The notes under the pieces were generated by a model, which did no database searches, was not told the DNA's origin, and saw only the letters and a list, made by a program, of their open reading frames with translations. The position numbers and the translations under genes were made by a program. 64,000 nucleotides of DNA from Brachypodius melanocephalos (lineage: Eukaryota; Chordata; Aves; Passeriformes; Pycnonotidae), in contig VZSR01000055.1 of NCBI GenBank assembly GCA_013398615.1, positions 1,096,823-1,160,822 of the forward strand, in the 5' to 3' direction. Shown here one piece after another: positions 12,245-25,489 of this stretch (its first letter is position 1; every line of letters begins with the position of its first letter).

Positions 12245-15200
12245 CTGCCAAAATGTGTATATTTCTTAGAATTTTTTTTACTTTCAGCAAATCATCATTT
12301 TCCATAAAGACTGTTTTGGGGAAAATTTTAATGAACAAAATTGGATGAAGCACATCTAGTGTGATACATGAAGAAATAAGAACATCTACCTTTATCTGAA
12401 GGTGAGTGTTACTAGAGGATGGATACAAGTAAAAACTACATGAAGCCTTTTCCATTTTCAAGGCTAAACCTCTGTTTTGACCAAGAAGTTGATGAACAAA
12501 ATTTTAGAGAAAGAGACAAATGAAAAGAATTATTTTGAGTGGCTTAATTAAGAAGTCAACAGTAGCTGAAATGGTAGATGAATTATATGTTTTCTAGAAT
12601 GGTTCTAGTTAAACAGAAGTCTTGCCAAATACAGATGCTTAGTGACATCTAAAGACACTGAATGATTAATTATTGTTAATAGCAGTGGAAATGTTCAAAG
12701 AATAAATGACTGGGTTTTTCTTAATTTCCATAATCACACAGAAAAAATTCTAAGAGTAGCACTGGAGTAGCATAACTACAAGATGCAAATGAGTTATGTG
12801 TGATCACCCAAATATGACTATCTCACTCTCAACATTTCACCACAATTTACTTTTTTGATTAAATCATGTTAAAATGAAGAACAGCCATTCTGAGCGCAAG
12901 TATTTTTGAGTAAGGTTAAAAGATTATGACGAAACAGAGTAGAAGCATAATCCATTACCAGTTTATTTCCATTGTTGACTCATCCATAATAGACATAAAT
13001 CTGGTATGGTTGTAAAAGGCACTCTGTGTTAATTTGTAAAACACATTGATTAAAAAAAAAAAAGAAAAAAAAAGTTATAATGACATTTTTCTCTTGGTTT
13101 CCTGATAATTAATGTTTTTTTCTACATATCTCCCAAGCTAAATTTATACCTTGGTATTTCCAGCAATTTCAACAGAGTTCAGGCATGCAGTGCTTCAGTA
13201 TTTTTTTTTCTTTTTCTAATAAGGAATTTTGTTCTAATGCCAATGCTGTATGATATTATTGCTATGAGAACAAGCCAAGCAGAGGGAGAGATGACCCCAC
13301 CATAATGTGGAATCACATGTACTATAAGCACTGGAGGAGTAAAGGGCAGTCTGGTTTTCCTAATAGAAATGCATATCACATAAAATATATAGGACAGCAT
13401 TTTACTAGAGCTTACAGAGTTTTCCATTTAATTTCAGACTAACTTCACATTTTATATTCTGTAACTAGCAAGGGTTTTAAATAACTTGCACTTATTTTGT
13501 GTTTTGCAATTATAATAAGGTTGGGTAATTATACAGAGAGCATTTTTGCCATTTATTTCTAATTTGAACCTTTCCTGAAAGCATGGAATCCAAATAAAGT
13601 ATTTGCAATTCTAAAAGAAGGAGAAATAGCTATTTATAAATAGGCAAAAATTATCAAAGTCTCTTATCAAGCTGCTATCATTTTAAGAAAGGACTGTTCT
13701 GGCATAAAACAGTAAAAACCTCAGTAAATGTCAGCAATATTAAACAAAACAAAACAAAAACAAAACAAAACCCCAACAAGAAGAAGATATTAAAATATGT
13801 TAAATGTATATGATATATAAGAGTGACAACAAAAGTAGCTAGAGGGTTGGCAACTTGAACCTCTTTTCTCTTCTCCTTCCCTCATTCCTAAGGTAAATAG
13901 AGTAATTAATTGACCAAAAATATTCAGAGAATGGAGAAGGAAAGTGAATTATCCAAAAAAAACTTTCTATGTGTGATGGTACAAACAATACATGGGCAGT
14001 AACCAAAGGACAGGCACAGTTTGTTGTACTTTGGCATAGAGTTCTTAGTTTGAAAATTGGAAAGTGCAAGTCAGATAAATTATATTCTTTTATTAAAGTC
14101 TCAGCTCTTACGCTAAAATGCTTGGATAGCTAGGAGACCTAATTTGAAAAAGTGCTATAAAATTAATCACATATGACTGCTGGATTTTTGGATGTAGATT
14201 TTTTTTTTAATTTGAACTAGTTATAAGAGTTGTCTTTAAGACTTTAATAGTTTTGTCTACCATGACCAAACAATATTTTCTTAGATTTATAGTATTTAAA
14301 AATACTATATTACTACCTAAAGCTTTGGATAGTTGCCTCATCTTTTTGCTGTAGCAATCTGGATAAATGAATAATGAACCTGCCCCATAATGATTAAACA
14401 AAATGTGTTTAAGATGGAAAGTTAATTATGTAGGTAGTTTCCAAAACAATAGAAAAAACCAAAACTAAAATCCAGCTGTTTGCAATATATCACAGCAGTG
14501 CCAAGTTTCTGGCTGCGAAATATCCAACAGGCTGCAATTTAACAGGTAAGAAAACTGCTGTCCACTCTCTTCTCTAATTTTTCCCACCATTTGACTTGCC
14601 TTTGGGAAATTCTTATGGATGGAGCATAGAGCATAAAGGTACACAGCATTTTTTTTTGCTCATGGGATTTGGAAAATGGATATTCACCCTTCTGATGGAG
14701 TAACTCAGACTCAGGAGAAAAATAAACATCTAAAGAGAGCAGAGCCACTGTTCCTGGCTATGGAAAAAACAGTACGGAAAGTTTAACTGGAAAGACATCT
14801 TTTTTTGTGAGCTGTTAATCCAGGATAAGGGAGGACTGTTTTTCTTTGGGGGTGGTTTGTTTTTTCTTATTTTTATCTGAGCATGTCACAAGTTTAGCCT
14901 AGATTGGGCTCTGTGAAGAAAGGTTTCTCAGTTATGAATGTACCCTTACTTAATGCATTATGGTTGTAAGGTTAATTATTACAAATTGTATGGCACACAG
15001 AACCTAATTTCTAGAGGAAAATATAAATCCAAACAAATTGGTTTTATTTCTAGAAAATCTAGAAGAAAGTCTAACCTGTATTCAAATTACGCACTTACAA
15101 AGGTATACATCATCTCCAAGGATCCAGAAACAACTGATTCGGGTACTTGTTAAACAATGAGCATAATTGGTAGCTTTCACTGTTTCCCTTATCATTTTGA

Positions 15201-15689
15201 AATAAACAACCTGAGAAAAAAAAAAAAAAAAAGCTGTTAACACCTTTACCTGCTCAGCATCCTCCCAAAATCAGGATGCAATATGAGCCATGGGAAGATT
15301 ACCCTGTTCTCCTCTCACCCTTTTAGTGATGCAAGCAGAGTGCTGAGCGCTGCATGCCAGAGTTGCCATCCACAGTGAGACAAGGTCTTTAACACATGAC
15401 ATCTTGGCCTCCTGCCTCGTTTCCTATGCTCCCTGAATAGCAGATGGGCCTCAACCAGACCACAAGTGTGACCAAGTCACTGGATCAAGCAACACCCCCT
15501 TAGAAATTATGCAGTGGTTAGCACATGCCCTCCAAAAGCGAAGCTGAAGAAGCCTCCTGCAGAGCAGAGGGGAATATTATTTGTAGTTCTGGACCTGAGC
15601 ATTAATCACAACAAGGTCAGACACATGAACAAACTCTATACATTTAAATGATTCAAAGCTATTAATCTGAGCTTGTAATACTACATTTT
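12242..15689. other. AT-rich DNA with simple repeats
   Basis: No gene recognised. An A-rich run sits at 13051-13075, an AAAAC array at 13742-13771 and a poly(A) at about 15213-15231. The stretch 15240-15600 is more GC-balanced but shows no coherent open frame or known repeat. Confidence 0.55.
13742..13771 (+). repeat. AAAAC microsatellite
   Basis: About six imperfect AAAAC units between TATT and CCCCAACAAG. A simple low-complexity repeat. Confidence 0.9.
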
Positions 15690-15870
15690 CACCACAGCTA
15701 TCCGTGCTTCCCCTCTCACAGTTTGTCACACTTGTAGAGTTGTTTTATCTTTGAGTACCAGTCCTTGCTAGCAGTAATAGGTTTTCCCTATATGATTGTA
15801 CAGCACCTCCCATGAGGAATTTCTAATGCTGACTGGGCAGGTGGGTCACTACCTGTAAATTTGGTTTGCA
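15690..15870 (+). mobile_element. Ancient L2/CR1-type LINE tail (decayed)
   Basis: The order of motifs resembles the conserved 3' tail of an old amniote LINE family: a CAGTCCTTG-like block, then TTGTACAGCACCTCCCATGAG, then TGCTGACTGGGCAGGTGGGTC and TACCTGTAA. In the family as remembered, a GTACAGCACCTAGCACAATGG core is followed by a GGGGCTCCTAGGTGCTA block. The copy is heavily mutated and its borders are approximate. The family assignment is by recall only. Confidence 0.45.
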
Positions 15871-17661
15871 TAGCACAAAAGGTTGAAGGAAATGAAAATA
15901 AAAGCAACAAGTATCCTCAGTAAAGGTCATCTGAAAACTCATACGAAGAATTGAAAGTAAAACTTTACAAAAAGTAAAATTAGATTTTGATAGAAACTTT
16001 TTATTCTCACAAAATATTCCCTCAACTCAAGTGAAAGCAGATTTTTTTCCTCCCCAAATGTCCATTAAAATAGCAATCATTTACTTAAAACAAGCTCAGA
16101 TGGAATTGTTTGAGTAGCTGCAGCCAACTTTCTTTGCATTTTACCATGTACAAACAAAGTATGTACCTCATGCACTTCAGAGTGGCACAGAAAGGGAGAA
16201 TTGAACAATCTGGAAATTTGGAAGTGTAGAATCTCACAAACATGACCATCTATCAATATTGAACAAATCATTTGAATATGGTGAATAAAAAATGCATTAA
16301 TGTGTCACCAGAATTAGTCCTCAGCCTGTAGGAAAAAAGGTCATTTTTGATGCTGAAGGACTGAATGATTGAGGGGATTAGCGAGCACTAAAAGCAACAA
16401 AAACCAGTTCATTTGACTATTCTGAACACCAGATGAGGTTAATAAATGGTCTTAGCATAGTTCTCAAAGTGCAAGAACCACACCATAAAGCTGTTAACAT
16501 TAATTGATACTTTTACGGGTAGTCTCCGCTGAAAGGTCACACGACGGGAACCCTTCCAGATCTGAAGCACATCATAGAAGCCTGAAGCTTATACACATTC
16601 TGCCTTTCTGTGCCCTGCCAGAGCTAGAGGTTTTATTCTCAAGGACTGTTCGTTTGGAACATTCTGTGAGCACTAAAACTTAAAAATATTTGCTAGCCTC
16701 TTCTACCTATAAATCTAAAAATGGAAACTTGGAAGGCAAAAGTCATTAAAATTTACCGCTGCCTTCTACTTTTAAGGGAAAGTATTACCAACAGAGAGTG
16801 GGAGGAGGATGAGTAATCCTGGCACCTATTCTATATTTCAGCTCTCTATATCCTTTATTGTTTGCCTAGCTGTTGCATAAATTCAGGAATTTACTATTTT
16901 CAAAAGTATATATCAACACGATACATATAACGCAGTACATACCAACCACTGAATTGTGTGAGCAACATAAACAAAAGGCCAGGTTCTTCTCTGGTGCCCC
17001 TGAACATCACCTGGTGTGCTCTCAGAACTCTGAATCCCACCTCACAGCAATCTTCGAGTCAGAGAAGGATCAGTTATTCTAAATATTTCCCCTAAAATAG
17101 GCAGCCTGGTAGCAGTGCCTGTAGGAACTGCATACAGGCTTCAGCAGCCCCCTTCCCGTGCTTGTGGGAGGCTGCAGGCTGCACACACACGTGTGTTCTC
17201 TCCATTTGGGCAGCAATCCCACCCATGGAGCAGCCTCCCTTCACACACCAACCCACCCTTCCATTTTTTATCCCTTCTCCTGAGCACTGCCATCCTGGAG
17301 AAGAGGCGAAGGGGGAGAGGAGAGGCAAATTTCTAACTAGCTGCTGTGCTGGGCACTGGGAGGGAGGAGAAAAGGCAGAATAAAGAATGTTCTTCAGTTT
17401 GGAGTGGAAGGTGCTAGGCTGAGTGGAAGACAAGGCTGAGCTCAGCGTGTACTGCTCAGCCCAGCTCAGGCTTCCCAGCAGCAGCAGCAACAACAGCAAA
17501 AAAATTCAAACTGTGCTTGTGCAGCCACTCTTTATACACATATTTCATTCTGTTTGATGCATTGTAGGGTTTCCCTCTGGGCCTACTGAGCATTACATCA
17601 ATCTGTGCACTCACACAGGTCCTCTAGGAGGACAGGATTGTGTGTGGTCCTTCCTACCCAT
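15871..17661. other. Mixed DNA before the first solo LTR
   Basis: No gene supported. Four CpGs cluster within about 30 bases at 16516-16546. The stretch 17092-17499 is GC-richer and includes a CAG/CAA trinucleotide run at 17477-17497; on the minus strand this reads as a leucine run resembling a signal peptide, but that frame has no ATG at its head and nothing else supports a gene. Confidence 0.5.
17477..17497 (+). repeat. CAG/CAA trinucleotide repeat
   Basis: About seven CAG or CAA units in a GC-richer patch. It is short and interrupted. Confidence 0.85.
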
Positions 17662-18214
17662 CATGGTTTAACCCCAGCCATCAGCTAAGCCTCACACAGC
17701 CACTTGTTCAAACAACCCCCTCACCCCACCAGCTGGGAGGAGAACTGAAGGGAAAAAGGCAAACCTTTTGCACTGAGATAAGAAATGTTTGAAAACTGAA
17801 ACAAAATAAGGTAGAAAAATAATAATAGTAATGAAAGGGAGTGAGAGAGAACACTTGAGAGAGAAGTGATGCTCAATACAACCTCTTCACCACACACTGA
17901 CTGGTGCTACATCCCTGGGCAGCAATCACCCCTTCCAGCCAATTTCACCCAGTTTGCATACTGGATATGATCTTTTATGGCATAAAACAAAGGAATATTT
18001 CTTTGGCCAGTCAAGGTCAGCTGTCCTGGCCATGCTCTCTCCCAGGTTCTTGTGCCCCTCCTCACAGGCAGAGCATGAGACACTGAACAGTCCTTGACTG
18101 TTCAGCACCAGAACATCAGTGTGTTTTCAACATTATTCTCACACTGAATCCAAAACTCAGCCCTGCACCAGCTATCCCAGAGAAAATTAACTCCATCTCA
18201 CCAAAATCAGGATA
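17662..18214 (+). mobile_element. Solo LTR, avian endogenous retrovirus (subfamily A)
   Basis: The start (CATGGTTTAACCCCAGCC) and end (CCAAAATCAGGATA) match, with drift, an abundant bird LTR that begins TGTGGTTTAACCCC and ends AAACCAGGACA or AAACCAGCACA. The middle holds GAGAGAGAAGTGATGC and AGGTCAGCTGTCCTGGCC (from 18014), both typical of the family as remembered. The 5' half differs from the copies at 30269 and 46348, so this is a separate and apparently older subfamily. No internal retroviral genes flank it. Target duplication is unclear: CTACCCA lies just before and CTACCA just after, which may be a decayed duplication. Confidence 0.88.
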
Positions 18215-20865
18215 CTACCACTGAAACAGATCGTTCTTCCCTCTTCCCTAGACAAAGACAGTACCTGGTGATGGTACTTAAAAAAATGTTTATGAAGAAA
18301 CAGATTAGACACTAGGAGAATTGAGGAAAATGCTTCTGAGAGCAGAACACAAACTAACACAAACTAGGTACTAATCCTCAAACCCTGTTGTTAAGGCTCT
18401 CCTGAACAAAGTAGACATCAATCTGAAATGTGATAAACAGTAGTATAACATGGATATTGAAAGATGCTTTCTTGCAAAAAGGGAGCAGGTGGTAATTCAT
18501 AGTACATGAGGCTGTTTATTAGCTCTGAATTGTCATATGAATTGTTCATAAATGACCTTCAGATGCCATCATTAAAAAATTCAGAGGACTATGTTTGGAA
18601 AAGTGAGTAATCTTAGAAAGATAATTAACATGTTCTGTATGTTATCTACTGATTATTATTTTCAAAACTTCAGAGACATTACAATGTTAATTATTCTTAG
18701 GATAGTTTTAAAAGTAAAGAAGCATTTTTCAGTCTGTTTCTGAACTCTTTAAAAGAAAAAAAAAGTAGAATTGATGAATTGAAATCAGTATTTTCACCAA
18801 GCAGGCAATTCTCTCTCCCTTTGTCCATTGCCAATTTATTGACAACTTTAATTTTACTATTTGTACTTTATTTATGCTACTCTAGTTCCAGTGTATGACA
18901 GAGCTACGAAATATTTCTTCCACTGCCTAGAAATAGGAAAGGGACACGGATTTCTATTTAAATGGCAGTGACACATTGACAGCACACAACACTCCAGCCT
19001 TACAAATACTAATTTAATTAGAGATACCAAAATCCAGGTACCGTATTTTTGGTCATGTCATTTGACATTATCTTCCTCCAATTTCTAAAAAATATTTTTT
19101 AAAGAAACAATGAGTTAAGATGAAGCCAGGATAAGAACTCTTCAGTCCTGAAAGAAGTAATAAGCAACAGAATGAAAGAAGCCTTGCTATACCCCCAGTT
19201 TCCTTAATCCATATCCTGAAGACTTTTTTCCCTGTAGCCTTCAACAGAGTCATGGCTCAAACCTGTCAGTTTACAGGTTTTGTAAACCTATCAAGTTTTA
19301 ACCACTGACAAATAAGGTTTTGACTTTAGTATTGGGGTTTGGGATTTTTTGGTGAGTTTTTGTTTTGGTTTGGTTTTGGTGGGGCTTTTTGTCTTTTTTG
19401 TATTTTCATTTTTCGTGGTGTTGGAATTTTTTCCCCTTTTTTAAATTGGAAAGCAAATATAATGGGTTTTTAATAAAAGGCCTACAGTTTAATACACATC
19501 AGCATCAGTTTTCATCAGGGATATGTGAGCATATCTGCATGTGAAACTGTTTCCTATAGATTGGTTACAGCTTCATACTGCTTTGTTTTAGGATAATAGT
19601 CATAACTGCTATAACTACAAGGACAGGAATTGTTTTATTAAAATAAATGCACTCTTCTATAAATGCCAGTGTCACATCAGCAGGGTCTGCATAAAATACA
19701 AAACTGCTGACAAGAAGGGTTAAGCAACCCAAATATACCAATGCTAAGTCTCAACATAATTGTCTAAATGTCAGCTGAACCTTAGAGAACTACCTTTCCA
19801 AATCTTAAAACTAAATATGATTAATAGAAAAAAAAGTTAAATATCAATCTCTAGACACAGAATAATGTTTTAAAAGGCTGGGTTTAGAGATAATTAACTA
19901 AGGATCCATTTGAGAAAGGTTATAAGTCTCAAGTAGCACAGTCAACATTTTGAATGTTATTAATGCTAAGATTTTAAGCTATTTAAACATTTAGATCTCA
20001 TTTAAATACCCTCTCTTATATGTGATTTCCCATATTAGCAAGGCCGTTTGACAACAATTTTGCACAATTGGTGTAAACTCCATTACAGATGAAACTCTAC
20101 TACCAACTATGTGATTAAAGCCAAAAATGAATAGCAAGAAAGATCCAAACACAGTAAAAGCCAAAGCTTGATAATATCAAGATAGGTCTGAAACATGTAA
20201 CAATGTCTTAGAGTCTGAATAAAGTATTAATTGATAGGTGAGGATGATTTGTAACTGCATCTGTCAACACATATCCATAGGTATGGATGCATAACACATA
20301 CCCATAAAACAATGTTAAAAGTAATATTGGCTTACACTGGAAATTATTTGAAGACCACATGTGAGTCATTGAAATTTAGTCCCCATGCTTATGGCACTCT
20401 TTAGACATAAAAGAACAAGCATGAAAAGATAATGAATCCCCTAACTCCTAGTGCAGGACACAGCTTGGATGGAAATCATTTATGAAAAACGTCTCCATTT
20501 TTATATTCCTCTTCAATTTTTTATGTGTAGTTCCAGCTATTATTAGTGGCACACTCTTACAACACTGTTCTAAAAACAGAAACTTAATTCACACATTTCT
20601 ACTATGTGTTGGCTTACCAAATACCAATTTATTTCCCCAACCTCTCACCCCTCAAAAGGGATAGGGATATATTCATTATTATATACATTTTAAAGAGGGT
20701 TTCTGCATCACAGGGAGTTTAAGGTCAAAAGCATCAAGTGATTTTGCATGTGAAGCTTGAGAGGTGGTTAGAAACTGATTTCTCAGCATTCCTAATGTTA
20801 GCTAGCACTTTTTATGTTTATGGATTTATTGACTACAATTTTAGTTCTGATTTATAAACACTTGT
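18215..20865. other. AT-rich DNA, no gene recognised
   Basis: No open frame or repeat family could be supported. The region has a GT-rich stretch at about 19330-19440 (TTTTGGTTTGGTTTTGGTGG-like) that is low complexity on the plus strand. Confidence 0.55.
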
Positions 20866-21176
20866 CCCAGGCCAGACAGGATTAATTTTTGCAGGCTAGG
20901 AGGCACAGCCAGGACCTGGAGGTTGTTCTATAACACCTCACAGCATTGCCAGGGGTGTGGGGAAGGGAGTCTTTCCAGAATAAAGTCTCTCTTTTTTGTC
21001 AGAGAAGCTGCAGTCTGGTCATGGGCTCTGTGGTGAACATTTTGGCACGGGAATAATTCTGTACATTTTTGTTACTAGGGTTGCTGTTCATGTTCATTTT
21101 CTTATCTCGCTGCTGTTTCCAGCAAACTGTTCTCATTTCAGCCCATGAGGGGTGAGTGGCTCATGGTTTTAGTGGG
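20866..21176 (+). mobile_element. Decayed LTR-like block (3' part)
   Basis: The block CCAGGACCTGGAGG, AATAAAGTCTC, TTTGGCACGGGAAT, TTCTTATCTCGCTGCTG, CAGCAAACTGTTCTCATTTC and AGCCCATGAGGGGTGAG resembles the 3' half of a bird ERVL-type LTR, where a T-rich stretch is followed by AAACTGTTCTCATCTCAACCC and a CATGAG-like segment. Borders are approximate and no target duplication was identified. It could instead be an unrelated repeat; the match is by recall. Confidence 0.45.
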
Positions 21177-22288
21177 GAATACCTAATTAGAAAACACCAT
21201 TCCTAAAATATAACAACAATTTTGCACATAAGACACCAGGGAAATGAAGAATCTTGTTTACAAGTGAGGAAAGTCGGCTTAAAGTTATTTGATAGCATAA
21301 AATAACATTCCTTGTCATAGATAGGAATAAACTCCAGTTTCTCAAAAGATCAAGCTGCTTTCATTGTCAGACCTTCCTTCATTTCACTGTAATCATTTGC
21401 CTCATTCAAAATTCCCTGGGGACACCTCAGCACAGGTCTCAGGGTGAGTAATGCCCTTCTCACCCTGATTAACCCATGGAACAGTTCCACCCTGAGCACT
21501 GGCTGGGATGGGATCCTGAGGAAAAAAGCTGGATGTGTTCATTGATTTTTGTCAGGATCATCGTACCTAGGCACAAGAAATAAATCAAGAGTCTGCTCCT
21601 CCAAAAGGACTCACCTGGCCTGCTGCCTTGCCCTTTCCACCTCAGACACACAGAGATTTCCTGCTCTTCCAACAGTCCCTACAGTCCCTCCCCTCCTGCA
21701 CTACACAATGCAACCTAAACTTGGAAAAAATGGCAAATACCAGGCCACTCAGACCACCAGAGAGGCTGGGTTAAACTGAAGCAGCTTTAAAGAGATTACA
21801 CATTTTATATGTTATGGCTAGAAATAAGAAACGGAATTCAAAGAGATGAAAAAAAAAAAAAAGTGTGTGGAAGAGAAACAAATGTAAGGAAGCCTTACTT
21901 GTAGTTTGGGGAGTATCAAGAGAAATGGTTGAGGCTATCATACAGTTAGATTATAAGAGCACTGGAGAAAAAGTTTAGAGGGTGATGAAACTAAAATGAG
22001 GGAATGGAAAATGGAGACTAGCAGCCTATATCAGAGATTTTCTCTGAAAACTTTAATACCCCTCACACCTTAAAATCAAGCCAAAGTGCTGATAGATAGT
22101 GTAGAAAAGATCCCCTACAGTTGCACTTCTCAAAAAGAAAGGTAGAGCTCACCAATGCATCATAGCAAACTTAACTGGTAATGTGCTGTTTGAATTATAA
22201 CTCTTGTCGTGGTGTGAGCTGAGAGTAAATGGTGGTCAAATAAAAATTAGATAAAATTCCAATACAATGTAGTGGGCATGTTCTCTAG

Positions 22289-22292
<4 letters not shown>
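21177..22292. other. Mixed DNA, no gene supported
   Basis: The stretch 21370-21780 is less AT-rich and has overlapping short open frames on both strands, plus a small tandem duplication (ACAGTCCCT twice near 21674-21690). No known protein or repeat family was recognised. Confidence 0.5.

Positions 22293-22320
<28 letters not shown>
22293..22320. repeat. Poly(A) run, about 28 bases
   Basis: Uninterrupted A run followed by an A/C-rich low-complexity tail (CCCAAACCAAAACAACA and similar) to about 22365. No retrocopy is visible before it. Confidence 0.9.
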
Positions 22321-22322
<2 letters not shown>

Positions 22323-25300
22323 CAAACCAAAACAACAAAAAAACATTTTTTAAAAAAACCCAACCTTTGTTTGATCTCCTCTCTTTGCAAATCACAGTGA
22401 AACCACCACGGAATAGTTGAACCGTGAGACTTTCCCTTGATTAATCAACTAGAGAAGCAGCTTTCTCACTTAAATACACACTGTATTCCTACAACTGCTT
22501 AGTCAGAGCTTTTAATCAGACAATGAGCTTAACTCAAACAAACTGTAGAGTCCTCAATTTTATTTTTCTTTTAATTGGCTTGAAGCAAGCTAGTGGAAGA
22601 AATCCTCTAAGACAGAATCATAAGATTTTTCTTTTTAGGTTCAGTTACTTTTCAGAGATATAGGTCAAATCTCTCAATTTTTTTTTTGTTTTTTTGGTTT
22701 TTTGTTCCTTTGGTGGCATGCCACACAAGCATAAAGAACTATCAAGGTGAGATAGAAAGGTTGACATTCACCCAAACATCAAGCCAAGCTGCTTTTCAAG
22801 TAAATCATCAAAACATCATGTGTAATCCCTGTTCTGTCACCTGCAAAAGGGTGAACCCCAGGTATTTCAAGACATTAAATGCACTAAAATGCACAACTTC
22901 ATCTGATAAAAAAAAATCACAGACAGAAATTCAGGCTTCTGTCTTAGTTCTATCTGCATATACTCCAGGAGGCAAGAAAACTAAGATATAAAAATTAGAG
23001 ACACATCCAAGAGGGAAGTGGGTATGGAAGATAGAAAGATGATGCCTTCCAATAGCAATGCAGTATTTTTTTAATTATCTTGGAATCTAGATCTAATCAC
23101 AGCATGAGCCTTCCTGGAACATGATCCACTATTGCTCTCACTGTGCTTTCACTCAAGTCTATGAGGTTAAAACTATTGCTTTATTTATGGACAGTGGTGG
23201 ATCATTTCCTGCAGAGTGTAGCCTTTGAGTAAGAAGTGAAAAGAATAAATCACTTGAGAAGTCTGCACCTCTTATCTCTAAAGCTGAGCATCTAAAATCA
23301 TTTAGGTGATATTAATAATGATATTTTCTAGGTTTTGCCTACAAAACCATGCAAACCATTTCATCAGGTTTGACCAGGCAACCTTAAATATAGATAGTGT
23401 GATATATCACCAAGGATTAACCATTATGAATCGATGCTTTGGAAATTTCAAGTAAGTGGATTCCATTGTTATCTCTACGTAGTACAACGTAGTACAATGT
23501 TTCCAAAACTCACATCATGCTGATTTATTCCTAAATACAAAAATTCCCTGACCAAGAGAACATGCAGGCTGGAAAACTCCACTCAGAATCACTGAAGCAG
23601 GGATTTCCAAGACAGTTATTCCTCATTCCTTGACTTAGCAAAGGAGCTACAAGGGAACAAGGGGTCCTACCCGTAGCCACTTAGAGTTCTCCACACACAT
23701 TCCAAATCTTAGCTCCCTCTCTGCTGATGGAGAGAAAGATGCTTGAAATGCCAGTGGTCATGTTGGTATTAATGATATTTTTATTTTTTTTCCCAAAAAT
23801 CTGAATATATCTCTTCTTTTAGAGACATACCCTTAAATTTGTTCAACATGTAGCAGAACAAATTAAGAGGGAGGGAACTATCTGGCTACCATTTAAAGCA
23901 AGATTTAAAGAAAAAATAGTGAGAAATTCTCACTCTCTCCATTCTATCACAGGTTCGCAGTGTCTGGGCACCTTGCCAACGTGCAGGACCACACTTATAT
24001 GTGACACAGTCTTGTGTTTCAAACAGATTAGTAGCCAGAATCAAAGCATCTGGTGTTGGCTGTGCAGAACCACTCTTCATAATTAGTTTAATATTTTATA
24101 CCAGCACATATTTCATGTCTCTTAGCCTACTAACCCACTGTTATACTCCATGATGCTACTGATCTGTGTTCCTCATTCATCCATTCACTGTGACTGAAGG
24201 ACATCAGTTTTATTGTTGGTGTCCACAGCCTTTGCCTGGTGGAGATGGAGGAATGTAGACTGACCATGTGACACAATAAATCCATAGGGATTAGCGATGA
24301 TGTATATCACTTTCATGCTTGTGAGAGCACTGACACTGTGATATTACTCATTGATAATGATCCAGCATCTGCACCTCATTTCTGTGGAATATTTCTCTGC
24401 ATCAGCTTTTTCCACTAACTAGAACAACTGTTTGGGGGGGGTGTTTTCAGTTTTCTCCTGTTATTTTCAAAGTTACACACAGTTTGGGGACTGCTGCAGC
24501 CCCAGCAGCTTCAGCATATTGACCAATATTTCTCTGGCTTCATGTTTGCTGTATCACAGCTTTCATTTTACACTTGATGTGCTATGAATCTCCCTCTGCA
24601 TATGTGACCATGTGGGCTTTGATGATAGCACTTTGCCAATTACTGCTCACAGCTGCAGATCTCTCCCAATGGCATTTTCTTGATGCACAGCATCTTAGGC
24701 TCTTTTTCAGGGCTTGCCTCACACCAGTTGTGTTGCAAACACGTTATTGGAAGAACTGGCACATCCCAATTTTGGCTAATATTTCTATAAGTCTTTGCCA
24801 GTTGCATCACTCTTTTTTTTATTATTTATTACAATGGTCATACATGTCCTAAGGCTCAAGAAGAGATATGAGGAAGGTATTACAGCTAAGTGCTGTCTAA
24901 GTGATTAACTGGAATTGCCAATGCTGCCTGTACAGTGAAACATCATTGATGGGGGCAGAAGAGCTTTTAAGAATTATCCAGCCTGCTGTTTTTATAAGCA
25001 TCTGCAAGGCTTTTCCAAAGCCATAAGATGAAGCATAGGGGAAATGTGAACAGCTGGGCAGTGATTTCTGTCAAAGAATTCATAGTATCTGAGGACCTTG
25101 AGGGCAGATCTTCAGTGATTGTGAAGAGATAGCACCGCTCAGCCTGTTCCCAGATTACTCCTCTCCCGGTTTTACTGCAGACAGTTCCTTGCTTCAAGTC
25201 AGGAGATCTTGACTCCCTGATTCCAAACAGATTTATGTCAATTCTTTTCAGACATTGCTTTAGAGTGTAACTAGAGGTTTAACACATGGGACATGACATA

Positions 25301-25489
25301 TATTCCTGACCTTTCAGCCAACCTGGGTACAAGGCAGGCAAGCTATGGCATGGTTTTATCTCCTTCCAGTAGTCAGATATCCTCTTATATTTCAGTAGTA
25401 TTCCATATATTTACATCTGCAAATCTCAGGTTTTCTCCTGCCAGAGGAACACTGATTGTCTCAAAGCAAGTTGTAGAGGTGTTGTAGAG
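22321..25489. other. AT-rich DNA, no gene recognised
   Basis: No gene supported. Two near-identical ACGTAGTACAA units sit side by side at about 23478-23499. The stretch 24200-24870 has a GTTTGGGGGGGGTG run near 24430 and a 92-codon plus-strand open frame at 24574-24852 with no recognisable domain. Confidence 0.5.

Noticed and set aside
12042..12269. Plus-strand frame rich in lysine
   Set aside because: The lysine block is the same poly(A) tract; no start or end structure supports coding.
11994..12461. Minus-strand frame of 155 codons
   Set aside because: Its length comes from the 92-base poly(A), which reads as poly-phenylalanine. It is not a gene.
17092..17499. Minus-strand frame of about 135 codons that begins with a leucine run like a signal peptide
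   Set aside because: The frame opens at TTG, not ATG, and the leucine run is the translation of a CAG/CAA repeat. No family or splice evidence supports it.
17904..18108. Short frames on both strands
   Set aside because: They lie inside the solo LTR at 17662-18214; LTRs of this kind have no coding capacity.
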